Source: Ruegeria sp. HKCCD4315
GTDB taxonomy: Bacteria > Pseudomonadota > Alphaproteobacteria > Rhodobacterales > Rhodobacteraceae
Length of the DNA: 64,000 bases
Direction of reading: 5' to 3'
Assembly: GCF_013112245.1 (NCBI RefSeq)
Contig: NZ_WVRN01000001.1
Coordinates: 934,501 to 998,500, forward strand
The notes under the pieces are model-generated. The model ran no database searches and had not been told where the DNA came from. It was given only the letters and a program-made list of their open reading frames with translations. Every line of letters begins with the position of its first letter. Position 1 is the first letter of the stretch. Positions 1 to 8,331 of the stretch are shown here, in pieces. The position numbers and the translations under genes are program-made.

Positions 1-784
1 TTTTCACGATGCGTTTCAGACCTTTGACCGCGAGGTAGGTTGCAAAAGCCCCTGCCATCATCGCCACAAGAATAGGCACCCATTTTCGGGCAGCTGCAAT
101 CTTGTCGTCCTGATACTGGATCTTGGCCTTGATGAGCGCCAGAAAACACGCGGCAATCACACCGCCCAGCACGGGCGAGATCACCCAACTGGCTGCAATC
201 GCGCTCATCGTGCCCCAGCTGACTGCGCTCAGCCCCGCAGCTGCGACTCCGGCCCCCATAACCCCGCCGACAACCGAGTGCGTGGTCGATACCGGCGCAC
301 CGACCCAGGTCGCCAGATTGACCCACATGGCTGAAGAAATCAGAGCCGCCATCATGGCCCAGATGAACACATTGCTGTTCTGAACCGAAGTAGGGTCGAT
401 AATGCCCTTCGAGATGGTCGAGACCACATCGCCACCTGCCAGCAACGCGCCCGCGCTTTCGGCAATGGCGGCAATCACAATGGCCCCGCCCATGGTCAGC
501 GCGTTTGCACCAACTGCCGGGCCCATGTTGTTGGCCACATCATTGGCGCCGATATTGATCGCCATATAGGCCCCGAAAGCGGCAGCAGCCACCACGATAT
601 AGCTGCCCTCTGCTTGGCCAAACAGAACGGCTGCCAGCAGTCCTGCAACGACCATGAACGCCAACGCGATGCCGGGTGCTAGCATGGGGCGCGACACGTG
701 TATGCTGGCGTTTTCAACGCGAGAAATGCGATGCAGATCGGTATCTAGCGCCTGCCAGCGTGGTTTTGGGTTTGTATCAGACAT
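1..784 (-). CDS. Inorganic phosphate transporter, PiT family (partial)
   Basis: The reading frame starts at an ATG (complement of 782-784) and runs off the left edge, so only about 261 N-terminal residues are visible. It encodes a polytopic membrane protein. After a hydrophilic N-terminus come hydrophobic segments, then the signature NIGANDVANNMGPAVGANAL and later WVGAPVSTTHSVVGGVMGAG. These are the two conserved PiT family motifs; PiT carriers take up phosphate (usually as metal-phosphate) with protons or sodium across the inner membrane. The N-terminal extension of about 35 residues before the first membrane helix is longer than in E. coli PitA and is common in proteobacterial homologues. 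A PhoU-like partner may lie outside the window. The family call is secure; ion coupling cannot be told from sequence. Confidence 0.9.
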   Translation of the reverse strand, partial: MSDTNPKPRWQALDTDLHRISRVENASIHVSRPMLAPGIALAFMVVAGLLAAVLFGQAEGSYIVVAAAAFGAYMAINIGANDVANNMGPAVGANALTMGGAIVIAAIAESAGALLAGGDVVSTISKGIIDPTSVQNSNVFIWAMMAALISSAMWVNLATWVGAPVSTTHSVVGGVMGAGVAAAGLSAVSWGTMSAIAASWVISPVLGGVIAACFLALIKAKIQYQDDKIAAARKWVPILVAMMAGAFATYLAVKGLKRIVK

Positions 785-873
785 GGGCTTGATCAGTTTT
801 TCAAAGACCGCCCGCAGCTAACGGTTCGCTATTGCAAGAGCAAGCCACGTGTCATGAAATTGTTGTGTAAACG

Positions 874-1350
874 TTACATTTTGCGCAACAACGCCCGCAA
901 CTCAGGTTCCTGCACGTGCGAAGCCGCCTCAGCCGGGGAAAACCATTTGCGTGTTCGCTGATGAGCTTCGGGGAAATCTTCGACCAGCTTGCTGACAGCA
1001 ATCCGGTAGACACTGGTCAGCACCGGCTGAGCAGACCCGTCCTTGAGGATTTTGTCATAGGTAAAGTGGCCTACCGGCGTCTTATCAACGGTTTCCGCGC
1101 GCACTCCGGCCTCTTCCCAAGCTTCCTGCAGTGCTGTTTCAGCCCCGTCCAGACCGTCGATGGGCCAACCTTTCGGAATGATCCAGCGACCTGTGTCACG
1201 GCTTGTGATCAACAGAACTTCGTCCTGGCCTTTCTTCTTTCGGGTGCATAGGGCCGCGAACTGCACCCGCCGAGGGCGCAGGATCAGAGGTCTGCCGACC
1301 TCTTCCCATAGATTTCCCAGTTTTGAGCCCATTAGAAGCGGTTTACCCAT
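874..1350 (-). CDS. Nudix hydrolase
   Basis: 158 residues with a single Nudix domain, which hydrolyses a nucleoside diphosphate linked to another group. The Nudix helix is visible around residues 61-83 (GWPIDGLDGAETALQEAWEE), but two consensus positions differ. The first Glu (after G-x5) is Leu, and the Arg of REUxEE is Gln; the metal-binding E-x-x-E-E core is intact. This variant is typical of the diphosphoinositol-polyphosphate-phosphohydrolase-like subgroup seen in Rhizobiales and Rhodobacteraceae, which also has the RFAALCTRKK-like first strand. Substrate unknown. It lies downstream of, and on the same strand as, nothing obvious; the pit gene follows after 89 bases and could be co-transcribed. 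Start at 1350 is the first ATG; no strong ribosome binding site is visible. Confidence 0.85.
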   Translation of the reverse strand: MGKPLLMGSKLGNLWEEVGRPLILRPRRVQFAALCTRKKKGQDEVLLITSRDTGRWIIPKGWPIDGLDGAETALQEAWEEAGVRAETVDKTPVGHFTYDKILKDGSAQPVLTSVYRIAVSKLVEDFPEAHQRTRKWFSPAEAASHVQEPELRALLRKM

Positions 1351-1486
1351 ATGCTGTCATCGGAATTGAAGGGACGTAACAGTGGAAATGTTGAATTTCA
1401 ATTAAATCTTCAGGAATTCTCAGTTCGCGAGCGGTTTTAGGGGCGGATTGCGGAAGTACTGTGTGTTTTGAGCTTTTGGGGCGAGT

Positions 1487-3940
1487 CTAATCGCGCCTGC
1501 GTTTGGCTCTTAGCGTGGGGTCGGCTTGGGTTGGGTCCTCGGGCCAGGGATGTTTGGGGTATTGCGCCCTCATGTCCTTACGGACGTCCGCGTAAGAGCC
1601 AGCCCAAAATCCAGGCAGATCGCGTGTGATCTGGATTGGGCGCTGCGCAGGGGACAGAAGGGTGATCTTCAGCGGCGTGCCCCCGACAACCGGATGACGG
1701 GACACGCCAAACAACTCCTGCAACCGGACCGAGATTTCTGGGACCGCAGCACTGTAATCAATCGGCACCTTGCGCCCCAGCGGTGTTTCAAACGACCCCG
1801 GCGCGCGCCGGTCCAGCTCTTGCGTTTGGGACCAATCCAATCTGGCGCGCAAGGCGGGCAATAGATCGAACCGCTTCCAATCTTCTGCACTTTTGACACC
1901 TGAGAGCATCGGCAGGAGCCAGCCCTCCAAACTGGCCATCAGACCCTCGACCGAGAAATCGGGCAAGTCGACCCCGTCCGCGCGAACCAGTTCGACCCGA
2001 GCCGCCAGGCGGGCGGCAGCCCCATCCAATCGTAAGCCCAGATCACGTACCCCGTCCAACATTGTCCTGGCGACAACATCATCCGGGACATCCTTCCAGA
2101 TACGATCATCCAGCGTGATCGAGCCGAACCGCTCCTGCCGTCGGGACACAACCCGGCGTTCGCGTTTCGACCATGTACAGCTGTCTATCCATGCGATTTG
2201 ATCCGAGAACAAATCCCGGATCTCTTGTTCCGAGATCTGCGTGGCCAGTCGCACCTTTGCTTCGCGCGGGTTGCCATCCGTATCGGTCACAACCAAGTAA
2301 GGCGCGCCTGCCAGCGTGTCGCCGTTGTCCAGAACAACGCCCTTGCCGCCCGACAACACATAGCGTGGTGCTTCCCCCTTGCGCCTTTGTCCTATGCGAT
2401 CTGGATAGGCGAGGGCGGCCATGGCAGCCGTGCTTTGCGGCTCGGATCCGTCTGTGACTTGCGCCCGCAACCGTTTGGCCTCGGCCTTTATTCGGTCCAG
2501 GGCACCCATATTCACCTGCCAGACGCGGTTGCGTTGAAACGCCCGCACATCCCGCAGCGCCTCTTGCCGCAGCGCGATATCGACCGGAGCACCGCGCAGA
2601 GGATCGCGTTCGGCCATCAGTGCTGCCAGTGATGCGGCCTGCACGCCTGCGCGGTCTAACATGTGACCCAGCCTGGGGTGCAGAGGCAGCGCCGCCAAGG
2701 CGCGCCCGTGATCCGTGATCCGGCCGTTGCTGTCCAATGCGCCCAGCATTCTTAGCAAAGCCCGCGCCTCGGACATGGTTCCGTCCGGTGGTGGGGTTAG
2801 GAAAGCCAGGTCGCTGGCATCCGCGCCCCAAAGAGCCAGCTCTAACGCCAACCCGGTCAAATCGGCTGCCTCAATCTCGGCTGGCGGGTAGGCAGCCAGC
2901 GCGCCTTCCTCACCTTTTGACCAGAGCCGATAACAAACGCCTTCGGCCACACGGCCTGCGCGGCCTGCGCGTTGCGTCGCTTCGGCGCGTGTCACGCGGT
3001 CTGTGACCAGCCGCGACATGCCCGAGCCCGGATCAAACCGCGCCCGCCGTGCTTGGCCCATGTCCACGACCACCCGGATATCTGGGATGGTCAGCGACGT
3101 TTCGGCAATCGACGTCGCCAGAACCACTTTGCGCCCGCTTTTAGCGGGGGCAATTGCCGCGCGCTGGGCGGCAAAGGGCATTGCTCCGAACAGCGGATGC
3201 ACGGCGCAGGCTTCGGGCAGCCGGGACTTCAACGCGCCTTCAGCCCGACGGATCTCGCCCTCGCCGGGCAGAAAAACCAAAAGGCCACCCCCTGTTGCGC
3301 GCGTTTCACGCTCGGCCTGTACCACCAGTTCAACCAGTGCATCCAGACGCCGAGCCTGAGGCGCAAGAGGGCGATCCAGCCAGCGGGTCTCGACCGGAAA
3401 GCTGCGCCCTTCGGACGTGATCAGCGGGGCGTTCATCAACCGGCCCACGGGTTCAGCGTCCAATGTGGCGGACATGGCCAGCAGGATCAGATCATCCCGC
3501 AGCGCACCCGCCACCTCAAGACACAGCGCCAGTCCGAGATCGGCGTTCAGAGAGCGTTCGTGGAACTCGTCAAAAATCACCGCGCCAATGCCAGGCAGAT
3601 CAGGGTCGGATTGCAGCATCCGGGTCAGGATGCCTTCGGTAACGACCTCGATCCGCGTGACTTTAGACACTTTCGTGTCGCCGCGCACGCGGTAACCCAC
3701 GGTTTGCCCCGCGCGTTCGCCCAGAGTTTCGGCCATCCGCTCGGCTGCCGCCCGCGCCGCCAGGCGGCGGGGCTCCAACATCACGATCTTACCGTCGCGC
3801 AGGCCTGCTTCCAGCATCGCCAATGGCACCCGCGTGGTTTTGCCTGCGCCCGGTGGTGCTTGCAAAACTGCTCGCCCATGTTTGCTTAGGGCTTCCAGCA
3901 AGTCGGGAACGGCGTCATCTATCGGCAGGCTTGTTATCAT
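1487..3940 (-). CDS. hrpB: ATP-dependent RNA helicase HrpB
   Basis: DEAH-box helicase of about 817 residues. Visible motifs in order: Walker A (LQAPPGAGKTTRVP), DEFH box (IFDEFHERSLNAD), SAT motif (LAMSATLDA), motif V (TSIAETSLTIPDI) and motif VI (QRAGRAGR), followed by the HrpB-specific C-terminal region ending in an Arg/Lys-rich tail. HrpB is related to HrpA and is thought to act on RNA, but its physiological role is poorly defined. The open frame extends upstream to 4084. I chose the ATG at 3940 because homologues begin close to LPIDxxVPDLLEAL, and an AAGG-type ribosome site sits 6-8 bases before it; the ATG at 3958 is the main alternative. It is divergent from meaB, with 173 bases between. 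Confidence 0.92.
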   Translation of the reverse strand: MITSLPIDDAVPDLLEALSKHGRAVLQAPPGAGKTTRVPLAMLEAGLRDGKIVMLEPRRLAARAAAERMAETLGERAGQTVGYRVRGDTKVSKVTRIEVVTEGILTRMLQSDPDLPGIGAVIFDEFHERSLNADLGLALCLEVAGALRDDLILLAMSATLDAEPVGRLMNAPLITSEGRSFPVETRWLDRPLAPQARRLDALVELVVQAERETRATGGGLLVFLPGEGEIRRAEGALKSRLPEACAVHPLFGAMPFAAQRAAIAPAKSGRKVVLATSIAETSLTIPDIRVVVDMGQARRARFDPGSGMSRLVTDRVTRAEATQRAGRAGRVAEGVCYRLWSKGEEGALAAYPPAEIEAADLTGLALELALWGADASDLAFLTPPPDGTMSEARALLRMLGALDSNGRITDHGRALAALPLHPRLGHMLDRAGVQAASLAALMAERDPLRGAPVDIALRQEALRDVRAFQRNRVWQVNMGALDRIKAEAKRLRAQVTDGSEPQSTAAMAALAYPDRIGQRRKGEAPRYVLSGGKGVVLDNGDTLAGAPYLVVTDTDGNPREAKVRLATQISEQEIRDLFSDQIAWIDSCTWSKRERRVVSRRQERFGSITLDDRIWKDVPDDVVARTMLDGVRDLGLRLDGAAARLAARVELVRADGVDLPDFSVEGLMASLEGWLLPMLSGVKSAEDWKRFDLLPALRARLDWSQTQELDRRAPGSFETPLGRKVPIDYSAAVPEISVRLQELFGVSRHPVVGGTPLKITLLSPAQRPIQITRDLPGFWAGSYADVRKDMRAQYPKHPWPEDPTQADPTLRAKRRRD

Positions 3941-4113
3941 GCGGACCTTATCCGCCATCGTTTCGATGCCGTCTAGTTCCCGCACGCCCATCGGCACCTT
4001 TCCCAGAACGAAATGACGCAGGTTTTGTTTGGAATGCATTTCACGCGTTCTCTGGTCTGGACAAACGCCCCCTGACCACGGCAACTATTCCTGCCTCATG
4101 GATCGGGACAAGA

Positions 4114-5085
4114 ATGCAGACAGACAGTTTAAGCGACAGGATTTTGAATGGTGAGCGTCGGGCGCTGGCGCGTGCGATTACTCTGGTCGAAAGTAACCGT
4201 GCTGATCACCGGGCACAGGCCAGCGATCTTTTGGCCCAACTGGCAGGATCCGGACGTCAGGCGTTGCGGATTGGTCTGTCGGGGACGCCCGGTGTGGGTA
4301 AGTCCACTTTCATCGAAAGCTTTGGCATGATGCTGACAGGGCAGGGGCTGCGCGTGGCGGTATTGGCGGTTGATCCCAGCTCGGCCCGTTCGGGTGGCTC
4401 GATTCTGGGTGACAAGACCCGGATGGAGCGCTTGAGCCGTGAAAAAAACGCCTTTATCCGTCCTTCTCCCAGTCAAAGCCACCTCGGTGGCGTTGCACGC
4501 CGCACCCGTGAGGCCATCGCCCTGTGCGAGGCTGCGGGCTATGATGTGGTGCTGACCGAAACCGTGGGGGTCGGTCAGTCGGAAACGGTTGTGTCCGAGC
4601 TGTCGGATCTGTTCCTGCTGTTGTTGGCCCCTGCGGGCGGAGACGAATTGCAGGGTGTGAAGCGCGGCATCATGGAAATGGCCGACATCATCCTGATCAA
4701 TAAAGCCGATGGTGACTTGAAGGCGACCGCAACGCGTACCTGCGCTGACTATGCAGGCGCATTGCGGCTGCTGCGCAAGCGTCCACAAGACCCGGAAGGC
4801 TTTCCCAAGGCCATGACTGTTTCAGCGGTTGAAGAGCAGGGCCTGGAGCAGGCATGGGACGAAATCCAATCCTTGACCCGATGGCGTCGTGACAATGGCA
4901 TATGGGACGCAAACCGTTCCGCACAGGCGCGCTACTGGTTCGATCAAGAGGTTCGTCATGCTCTGCTTGCGCGCCTTGACACGCCGCAAGCCAGGGCCGA
5001 GATGGAGCGTTTGAACGCCGAAGTCTCAGCGGGCCATTTGAACCCGGCCAAAGCGGCGGAAGAACTGCTCAGCACGCTGACCTGA
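4114..5085 (+). CDS. meaB: Methylmalonyl-CoA mutase-associated GTPase MeaB
   Basis: 323-residue G3E-family P-loop GTPase (MeaB/ArgK). Motifs: GTPGVGKSTFIESFG (Walker A), LAVDPSSARSGGSILGDKTRM, ETVGVGQSE (Walker B region) and INKADGD (NKxD). MeaB binds adenosylcobalamin-dependent methylmalonyl-CoA mutase, gates cofactor delivery and protects the enzyme from inactivation, so it supports propionyl-CoA catabolism. The open frame reaches back to 3823, but that stretch is antisense to hrpB; the ATG at 4114 (MQTDSLSDRIL) matches the usual N-terminus and length. The mutase itself is not in the window. ArgK is an older name based on a retracted role in arginine transport. Confidence 0.93.
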   Translation: MQTDSLSDRILNGERRALARAITLVESNRADHRAQASDLLAQLAGSGRQALRIGLSGTPGVGKSTFIESFGMMLTGQGLRVAVLAVDPSSARSGGSILGDKTRMERLSREKNAFIRPSPSQSHLGGVARRTREAIALCEAAGYDVVLTETVGVGQSETVVSELSDLFLLLLAPAGGDELQGVKRGIMEMADIILINKADGDLKATATRTCADYAGALRLLRKRPQDPEGFPKAMTVSAVEEQGLEQAWDEIQSLTRWRRDNGIWDANRSAQARYWFDQEVRHALLARLDTPQARAEMERLNAEVSAGHLNPAKAAEELLSTLT

Positions 5086-5147
5086 TGGTTGGGCGCGGGC
5101 GAGGATCGTGATGGCCGAGCAAAATGAAAGATTTCGCGCGGCCTGTC

Positions 5148-5176
5148 TTGACCCTCCCGGCGATTCCCACTACACG
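5148..5176 (+). promoter_or_regulatory. Predicted sigma70-type promoter of rpmB
   Basis: TTGACC at 5148-5153 and TACACG at 5171-5176 are separated by exactly 17 bases, about 95 bases ahead of the rpmB start. Strong -35 and weaker -10 hexamers are usual for alphaproteobacterial ribosomal genes. Seen by eye only; transcription start not known. Confidence 0.5.
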
Positions 5177-5270
5177 CATCCAACCAGTTTTCGGGCGCGA
5201 CTTCGGGTTGCGCCCCTTGTGATTTGGCCAAGGGTCTGAAGCCCGGCCTCCAGAAACAAAGGAAGAAACC

Positions 5271-5558
5271 ATGTCGCGCCGTTGCGAACTGACCGGAAAA
5301 GGCCCGATGACTGGCAACAATGTCAGCCACGCCAACAACAAAACCAAACGTCGTTTCCTGCCGAACCTGAACGACGTCACCCTGCAGTCCGAGACTCTGG
5401 GCCGTGGCGTCAAGCTGCGCATCTCGGCAGCTGCACTGCGCTCGGTCGACCACCGCGGTGGTCTGGACGCGTTCCTGGCCAAAGCCAAGGACGAAGAGCT
5501 GTCGGCAAACGCACTGAAAGTGAAAAAGGAAATTGCCAAGGCGCAAGCATCGGCCTAA
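5271..5558 (+). CDS. rpmB: 50S ribosomal protein L28
   Basis: 95-residue basic protein starting [20 protein letters not shown], the diagnostic N-terminus of bacterial L28 (bL28), with the conserved [11 protein letters not shown] segment. It is a structural component of the large ribosomal subunit. The single Cys near the start without the second CxxC-type pair marks a zinc-free form. It is preceded by an AAGGAAGAAACC ribosome site and its own promoter, and followed by an intrinsic terminator, so it looks monocistronic. Confidence 0.97.
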   Translation: MSRRCELTGKGPMTGNNVSHANNKTKRRFLPNLNDVTLQSETLGRGVKLRISAAALRSVDHRGGLDAFLAKAKDEELSANALKVKKEIAKAQASA

Positions 5559-5581
5559 GCCTTTTTCCTTATGAAATTCAA

Positions 5582-5613
5582 AGTCCTGCACCTTTAAGTG
5601 CGGGGCTTTTTTT
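5582..5613 (+). terminator. Intrinsic terminator after rpmB
   Basis: Stem AGTCCTGCAC (5582-5591) pairs with GTGCGGGGCT (5598-5607) through two G-U pairs and a 6-base loop, followed by seven T (5607-5613). Classic Rho-independent terminator. Confidence 0.85.
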
Positions 5614-5963
5614 GTCGCGGCCTCCGATGAGTGGCTGGCATTGTTCCCAATTTCGAAATTATTTTTCTCGATTGGTGAATTTCTTCACATACAGAGGTTC
5701 GAATCTAACCTAACGTCAGGGCATTCATCAGGCGGGGGCCCTATAATGTCGTTAAAAAGTTTCTACATTTTTTTGTTTCTGGCCGCTGTGTTTCGTAAGG
5801 CAATTGCAGCCTGTTCACAGATGCAGCGCAGGGTGAACCGGACCCATACCAGCTTCACCGCAAGCCAGGTGAAACGGACCGGACTGGACTACTAAGACCT
5901 GCTTCAAGCGCGACCCTTTTGCGCTTGAAGCGCCTTCGGGCGCTGACCTATACCAAGGTCAGG
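5614..5963 (+). other. Non-coding stretch with stacked hairpins ahead of the copper genes
   Basis: No convincing gene is seen here. A short frame (5745-5895, starting MSLKSFYIFLFLAAVF) has a weak ribosome site and no recognisable features. The last 60 bases are strongly structured. GCTTCAAGCGC (5901-5911) pairs perfectly with GCGCTTGAAGC (5921-5931). AGCGCC-TTCG-GGCGCT forms a UUCG tetraloop hairpin (5930-5945) that competes with it for two bases. GACCT (5946-5950) pairs with AGGTC (5957-5961), covering part of the probable ribosome site of the next gene. There is no T-run, so this reads as a structured mRNA leader or transcription pause rather than a normal terminator. Confidence 0.5.
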
Positions 5964-6314
5964 ATGAGACCTAAGACTACCAGATTCCTACCTTTCGTCG
6001 TTTCCCTGCTGCTGATGCTGACCGGGCAGGGCGTTGCCATGTCACGTGGTATGGACACTGCTGTGGGTCAGATGGTGCTGTGCACCGGTACTGGCCCGGT
6101 TGTTGTCTATATGGACGAAAGTGGTCGGCCCACGGCGCCACCGCATTATTGCCCGGATTACGCGTTGTCCCTTATGGGTGCGATTGCTGCGGCCTATCCC
6201 CCGATGCCCGCACCGCCGGAACTGTCGCAGCCCGCGCCGTTACGGGATGTCGGTAATCAGATTGCATTGCCAGTTCCCCACACCCCGGCCCGTGCACCGC
6301 CAGTTGTTGTTTGA
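5964..6314 (+). CDS. CutF-like / DUF2946-like small exported protein
   Basis: 116 residues. The N-terminus (RPKTTRFLPFVVSLLLMLTG) is a signal peptide or anchor. Two cysteines follow (MVLCTGTGPVVVYMDESG and PHYCPDYA), in the pattern of small copper-associated DUF2946 proteins. The C-terminus is proline-rich (AAYPPMPAPPELSQPAP ... RAPPVVV). The next gene is a PCuAC copper chaperone. In Rhodobacter capsulatus the cutFOG operon has this layout: CutF is a Cys-containing, Pro-rich small protein whose translation controls a stem-loop over the next gene. Here the same kind of stem-loop spans the stop codon. Start at 5964 (MRPKTT) is chosen from an AGGTCAGG ribosome site; an upstream start at 5919 is less likely. 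The CutF link is inference from architecture. Confidence 0.6.
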   Translation: MRPKTTRFLPFVVSLLLMLTGQGVAMSRGMDTAVGQMVLCTGTGPVVVYMDESGRPTAPPHYCPDYALSLMGAIAAAYPPMPAPPELSQPAPLRDVGNQIALPVPHTPARAPPVVV

Positions 6315-6345
6315 AACTCCATCTTTTTTCGAGAAATCAAACAAC
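6306..6345 (+). promoter_or_regulatory. Stem-loop spanning the CutF-like stop codon
   Basis: GTTGTTTGA (6306-6314) is perfectly complementary to TCAAACAAC (6337-6345), with a 22-base loop. The left arm contains the TGA stop of the upstream gene; the right arm directly abuts the AAGGAG ribosome site (6346-6351) of the PCuAC gene. A ribosome stalled or terminating on the upstream frame would open the stem. This is the arrangement known between cutF and cutO in Rhodobacter capsulatus. Confidence 0.6.
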
Positions 6346-6358
6346 AAGGAGACACGCG

Positions 6359-6847
6359 ATGTCTTTCAAATCAAATCTGCTCGCAACCCTGGCCGCGATG
6401 ACCCTGGCCGTTCCTGCATTGGCTGATGGTACCATTTCTGTGGATGACGCTTATGCCAGATCCTCGGGTAAAACCGCCAAGGCTGGTGCCGCGTTCATGA
6501 TGATCCAGAACCAGGGTGACACGGACGACCGCCTGATTGGCGCAACGTCAGATGCTGCGGCGCGCGTTGAGCTGCACACGCACAAGGTTGATGACAATGG
6601 TGTGGCCAAGATGGTGCATGTCGAAGAAGGCTTTGTGATTCCTGCAGGCGAAACCCACATGCTGAAACGCGGTGGTGACCACGTTATGTTCATGGGTCTG
6701 ACTGCACCGTTTGAGCAAGATGCTACGGTCCCGGTGACACTGATTTTCGAGAATGCTGGTGAGGTTGAGATCGAGATCCCCGTCGACCTTGAACGTCAGG
6801 ACAAAGGCGGACACGGGTCACACGATCACGGATCGCATTCAGATTAA
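6359..6847 (+). CDS. Periplasmic copper chaperone, PCuAC family
   Basis: 162 residues with a cleavable signal peptide (MSFKSNLLATLAAMTLAVPALA). The mature part is a PCu(A)C cupredoxin-like domain. The copper site residues are visible as ELHTHKVDDNGVAKM, HVEEGFVIPAGETHML and GGDHVMFMGL, that is, His/Met ligands in the usual H-x(n)-M-x(n)-H-x-M order. A His-rich tail (GGHGSHDHGSHSD) may bind extra metal. Family members deliver Cu(I) to the CuA or CuB site of cytochrome oxidase or to multicopper oxidases in the periplasm. The ATG at 6359 follows AAGGAG by 7 bases. It pairs with the CutF-like gene; no multicopper oxidase gene separates them, unlike cutFOG. Confidence 0.88.
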   Translation: MSFKSNLLATLAAMTLAVPALADGTISVDDAYARSSGKTAKAGAAFMMIQNQGDTDDRLIGATSDAAARVELHTHKVDDNGVAKMVHVEEGFVIPAGETHMLKRGGDHVMFMGLTAPFEQDATVPVTLIFENAGEVEIEIPVDLERQDKGGHGSHDHGSHSD

Positions 6848-6887
6848 AGCGCGAGTCTTCGGACAGTCCGACGACCTTTGAATAACG

Positions 6888-6912
6888 TCAGGCCGGGCAC
6901 TGCCCGGCCTGA
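6888..6912. terminator. Bidirectional hairpin between convergent genes
   Basis: TCAGGCCGGGC (6888-6898) and GCCCGGCCTGA (6902-6912) form an 11-bp perfect stem with loop ACT, between the PCuAC gene and the convergent HdeD-like gene. T-runs are weak on both sides (AAACGCTTTT on plus), so efficiency is uncertain. Confidence 0.6.
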
Positions 6913-6935
6913 AACGCTTTTGGTCAATGGCCGCT

Positions 6936-7544
6936 CTACTTATTGACGGTCTTCAATCCGACCCTGTCACCCGCTTTGCGGAATCGGGAAGCCAGCCAGA
7001 ACATGACGGCAGAAATTGCAAGCGCTGAGAAGGCGATACCCCAGCCCAACGCCACCAGCGCTACTGCTGGCCAGATCATAAGAACCAACCCGATAACCAA
7101 AGCCACAAAGCCCGAGACCCTCATGGAGCCACGCTGTGGGTCCCGCTCATGCATCTGTTGAGCCGCTGCCAGTGAACCGATTCCGATAATCAATGCCCAT
7201 GCGCCCAAAAGGAAAAAGGCAAGCTTGACCGTGCCTTCGGGCCAAATCAACAGGATCAAACCGATCAGAAGTGCGCCGATTGCAGCGCCTCCCAACACCC
7301 CGCGACGTCCGATCCCCAAAAGTGTCAGGCCGCCATCTAAAATCAACAGTACACCGACCAGTTGCAACAGCATGGCGATGCTGCCAGACGGCCAGAACAG
7401 CGCAGCGATGCCCACAATTCCCGCAAGAACGCCGCGCAGCAAGAAGGTCCACCAGAGATTGGACAATTGCGCGCCCAGCAGGTCGCGTTGGGCCATGCTG
7501 CCATCCTCAAGGATTTCGCCGGTTTTGGGTTCTTGGTCGGTCAT
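6936..7544 (-). CDS. HdeD/DUF308 family membrane protein
   Basis: 202 residues with a short hydrophilic N-terminus (MTDQEPKTGEILEDGS) and six predicted membrane helices arranged as paired repeats (GVLAGIVGIAALFWP, GALLIGLILLIWPEG, VIGLVLMIWPAVALVALGW). The recurrent FWP/IWP ends are typical of DUF308, whose best-known member HdeD helps acid resistance at high cell density in E. coli. The exact role here is unknown. A good ribosome site (CGGAGGATCTGCC) precedes the start. Confidence 0.8.
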   Translation of the reverse strand: MTDQEPKTGEILEDGSMAQRDLLGAQLSNLWWTFLLRGVLAGIVGIAALFWPSGSIAMLLQLVGVLLILDGGLTLLGIGRRGVLGGAAIGALLIGLILLIWPEGTVKLAFFLLGAWALIIGIGSLAAAQQMHERDPQRGSMRVSGFVALVIGLVLMIWPAVALVALGWGIAFSALAISAVMFWLASRFRKAGDRVGLKTVNK

Positions 7545-7605
7545 GGCAGATCCTCCGGTAGTTTCGGATGCAATCTAAGCAAATAAATCAAGCGTTGTCT
7601 GCACC

Positions 7606-8304
7606 TTATGAGGGTCGCGCCAGCAATTGCTCAACCCAGTGCGGCACAGTTTCTGACGCTTTGCCGAGGATATATGTGTCAAATCCCGAGGCCCCAAGCG
7701 TCGGCTCCAGATTAATCTCTACGGTTTGTGCGCCCGCGGCTTGTGCCTCGTGCACAAACGCTGCAGCCGGATAGACCTGACCTGAGGTGCCGATGGCGGC
7801 GAAAAGCGACGCGCTGGCCAGATGGTCGTAAATCTCATCCATGTGGTACGGCATCTCTCCGAACCAGACCACATCGGGACGGGCCGTTGGCTGGTTGCAG
7901 GATGGGCAGGGCTCACCCACGGCCATCTCAGGTGGAGCGATCCAGCGATGCCCACAGGCCGAACACAACGCACCTGCCAGTGTCCCGTGCATGTGAATGA
8001 CATTTCGCGCGCCACCAGCTTCGTGCAGGCTGTCGACGTTCTGAGTGACGATCACCACTTCTCCGGGCCAGTCCCGTTGCAGACGTGCCAGTGCTTTGTG
8101 AGCGGCATTCGGTTCTACGCCCGCCGCCTGAGTGCGACGCGCATTGTAAAATCCCTGCACCAAGGCCGGGTTGCGGGCGAAGCCTTCGGGTGTGGCCACA
8201 TCCTCAATCCTGTGTTGCGCCCATAGCCCGTCCTCATCGCGAAAGGTGCTGAGCCCGCTTTCGGCGGAAATTCCGGCTCCGGTCAAAATGACGATCTTTT
8301 CCAT
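7606..8304 (-). CDS. cobB: NAD-dependent protein deacylase, Sir2/CobB family
   Basis: 232 residues, full length for class III bacterial sirtuins. Visible motifs: GAGISAESGLSTFRD (NAD binding), TQNVDSLHEAGG, catalytic His in IHMHGTL, and a zinc site of two Cys pairs (CSACGH and CPSCN). Class III members remove succinyl, malonyl or acetyl groups from lysines; the usual Y-x-x-R desuccinylase pair appears as YNARRTQ, which favours desuccinylase activity. GGAGGGGAC directly precedes the ATG. It is divergent from the LMW-PTP gene with only 27 bases between, so their promoters must overlap. Confidence 0.93.
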   Translation of the reverse strand: MEKIVILTGAGISAESGLSTFRDEDGLWAQHRIEDVATPEGFARNPALVQGFYNARRTQAAGVEPNAAHKALARLQRDWPGEVVIVTQNVDSLHEAGGARNVIHMHGTLAGALCSACGHRWIAPPEMAVGEPCPSCNQPTARPDVVWFGEMPYHMDEIYDHLASASLFAAIGTSGQVYPAAAFVHEAQAAGAQTVEINLEPTLGASGFDTYILGKASETVPHWVEQLLARPS

Positions 8305-8331
8305 GTCCCCTCCACACGCTACAGCTTTGCC

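Noticed and set aside
2972..3889. Plus-strand open frame opposite hrpB
   Set aside because: Antisense to helicase motifs; typical GC-rich shadow.
5641..5895. Plus-strand 84-codon frame upstream of the copper genes
   Set aside because: Weak ribosome site, no conserved features; placed in a leader with strong RNA structure.
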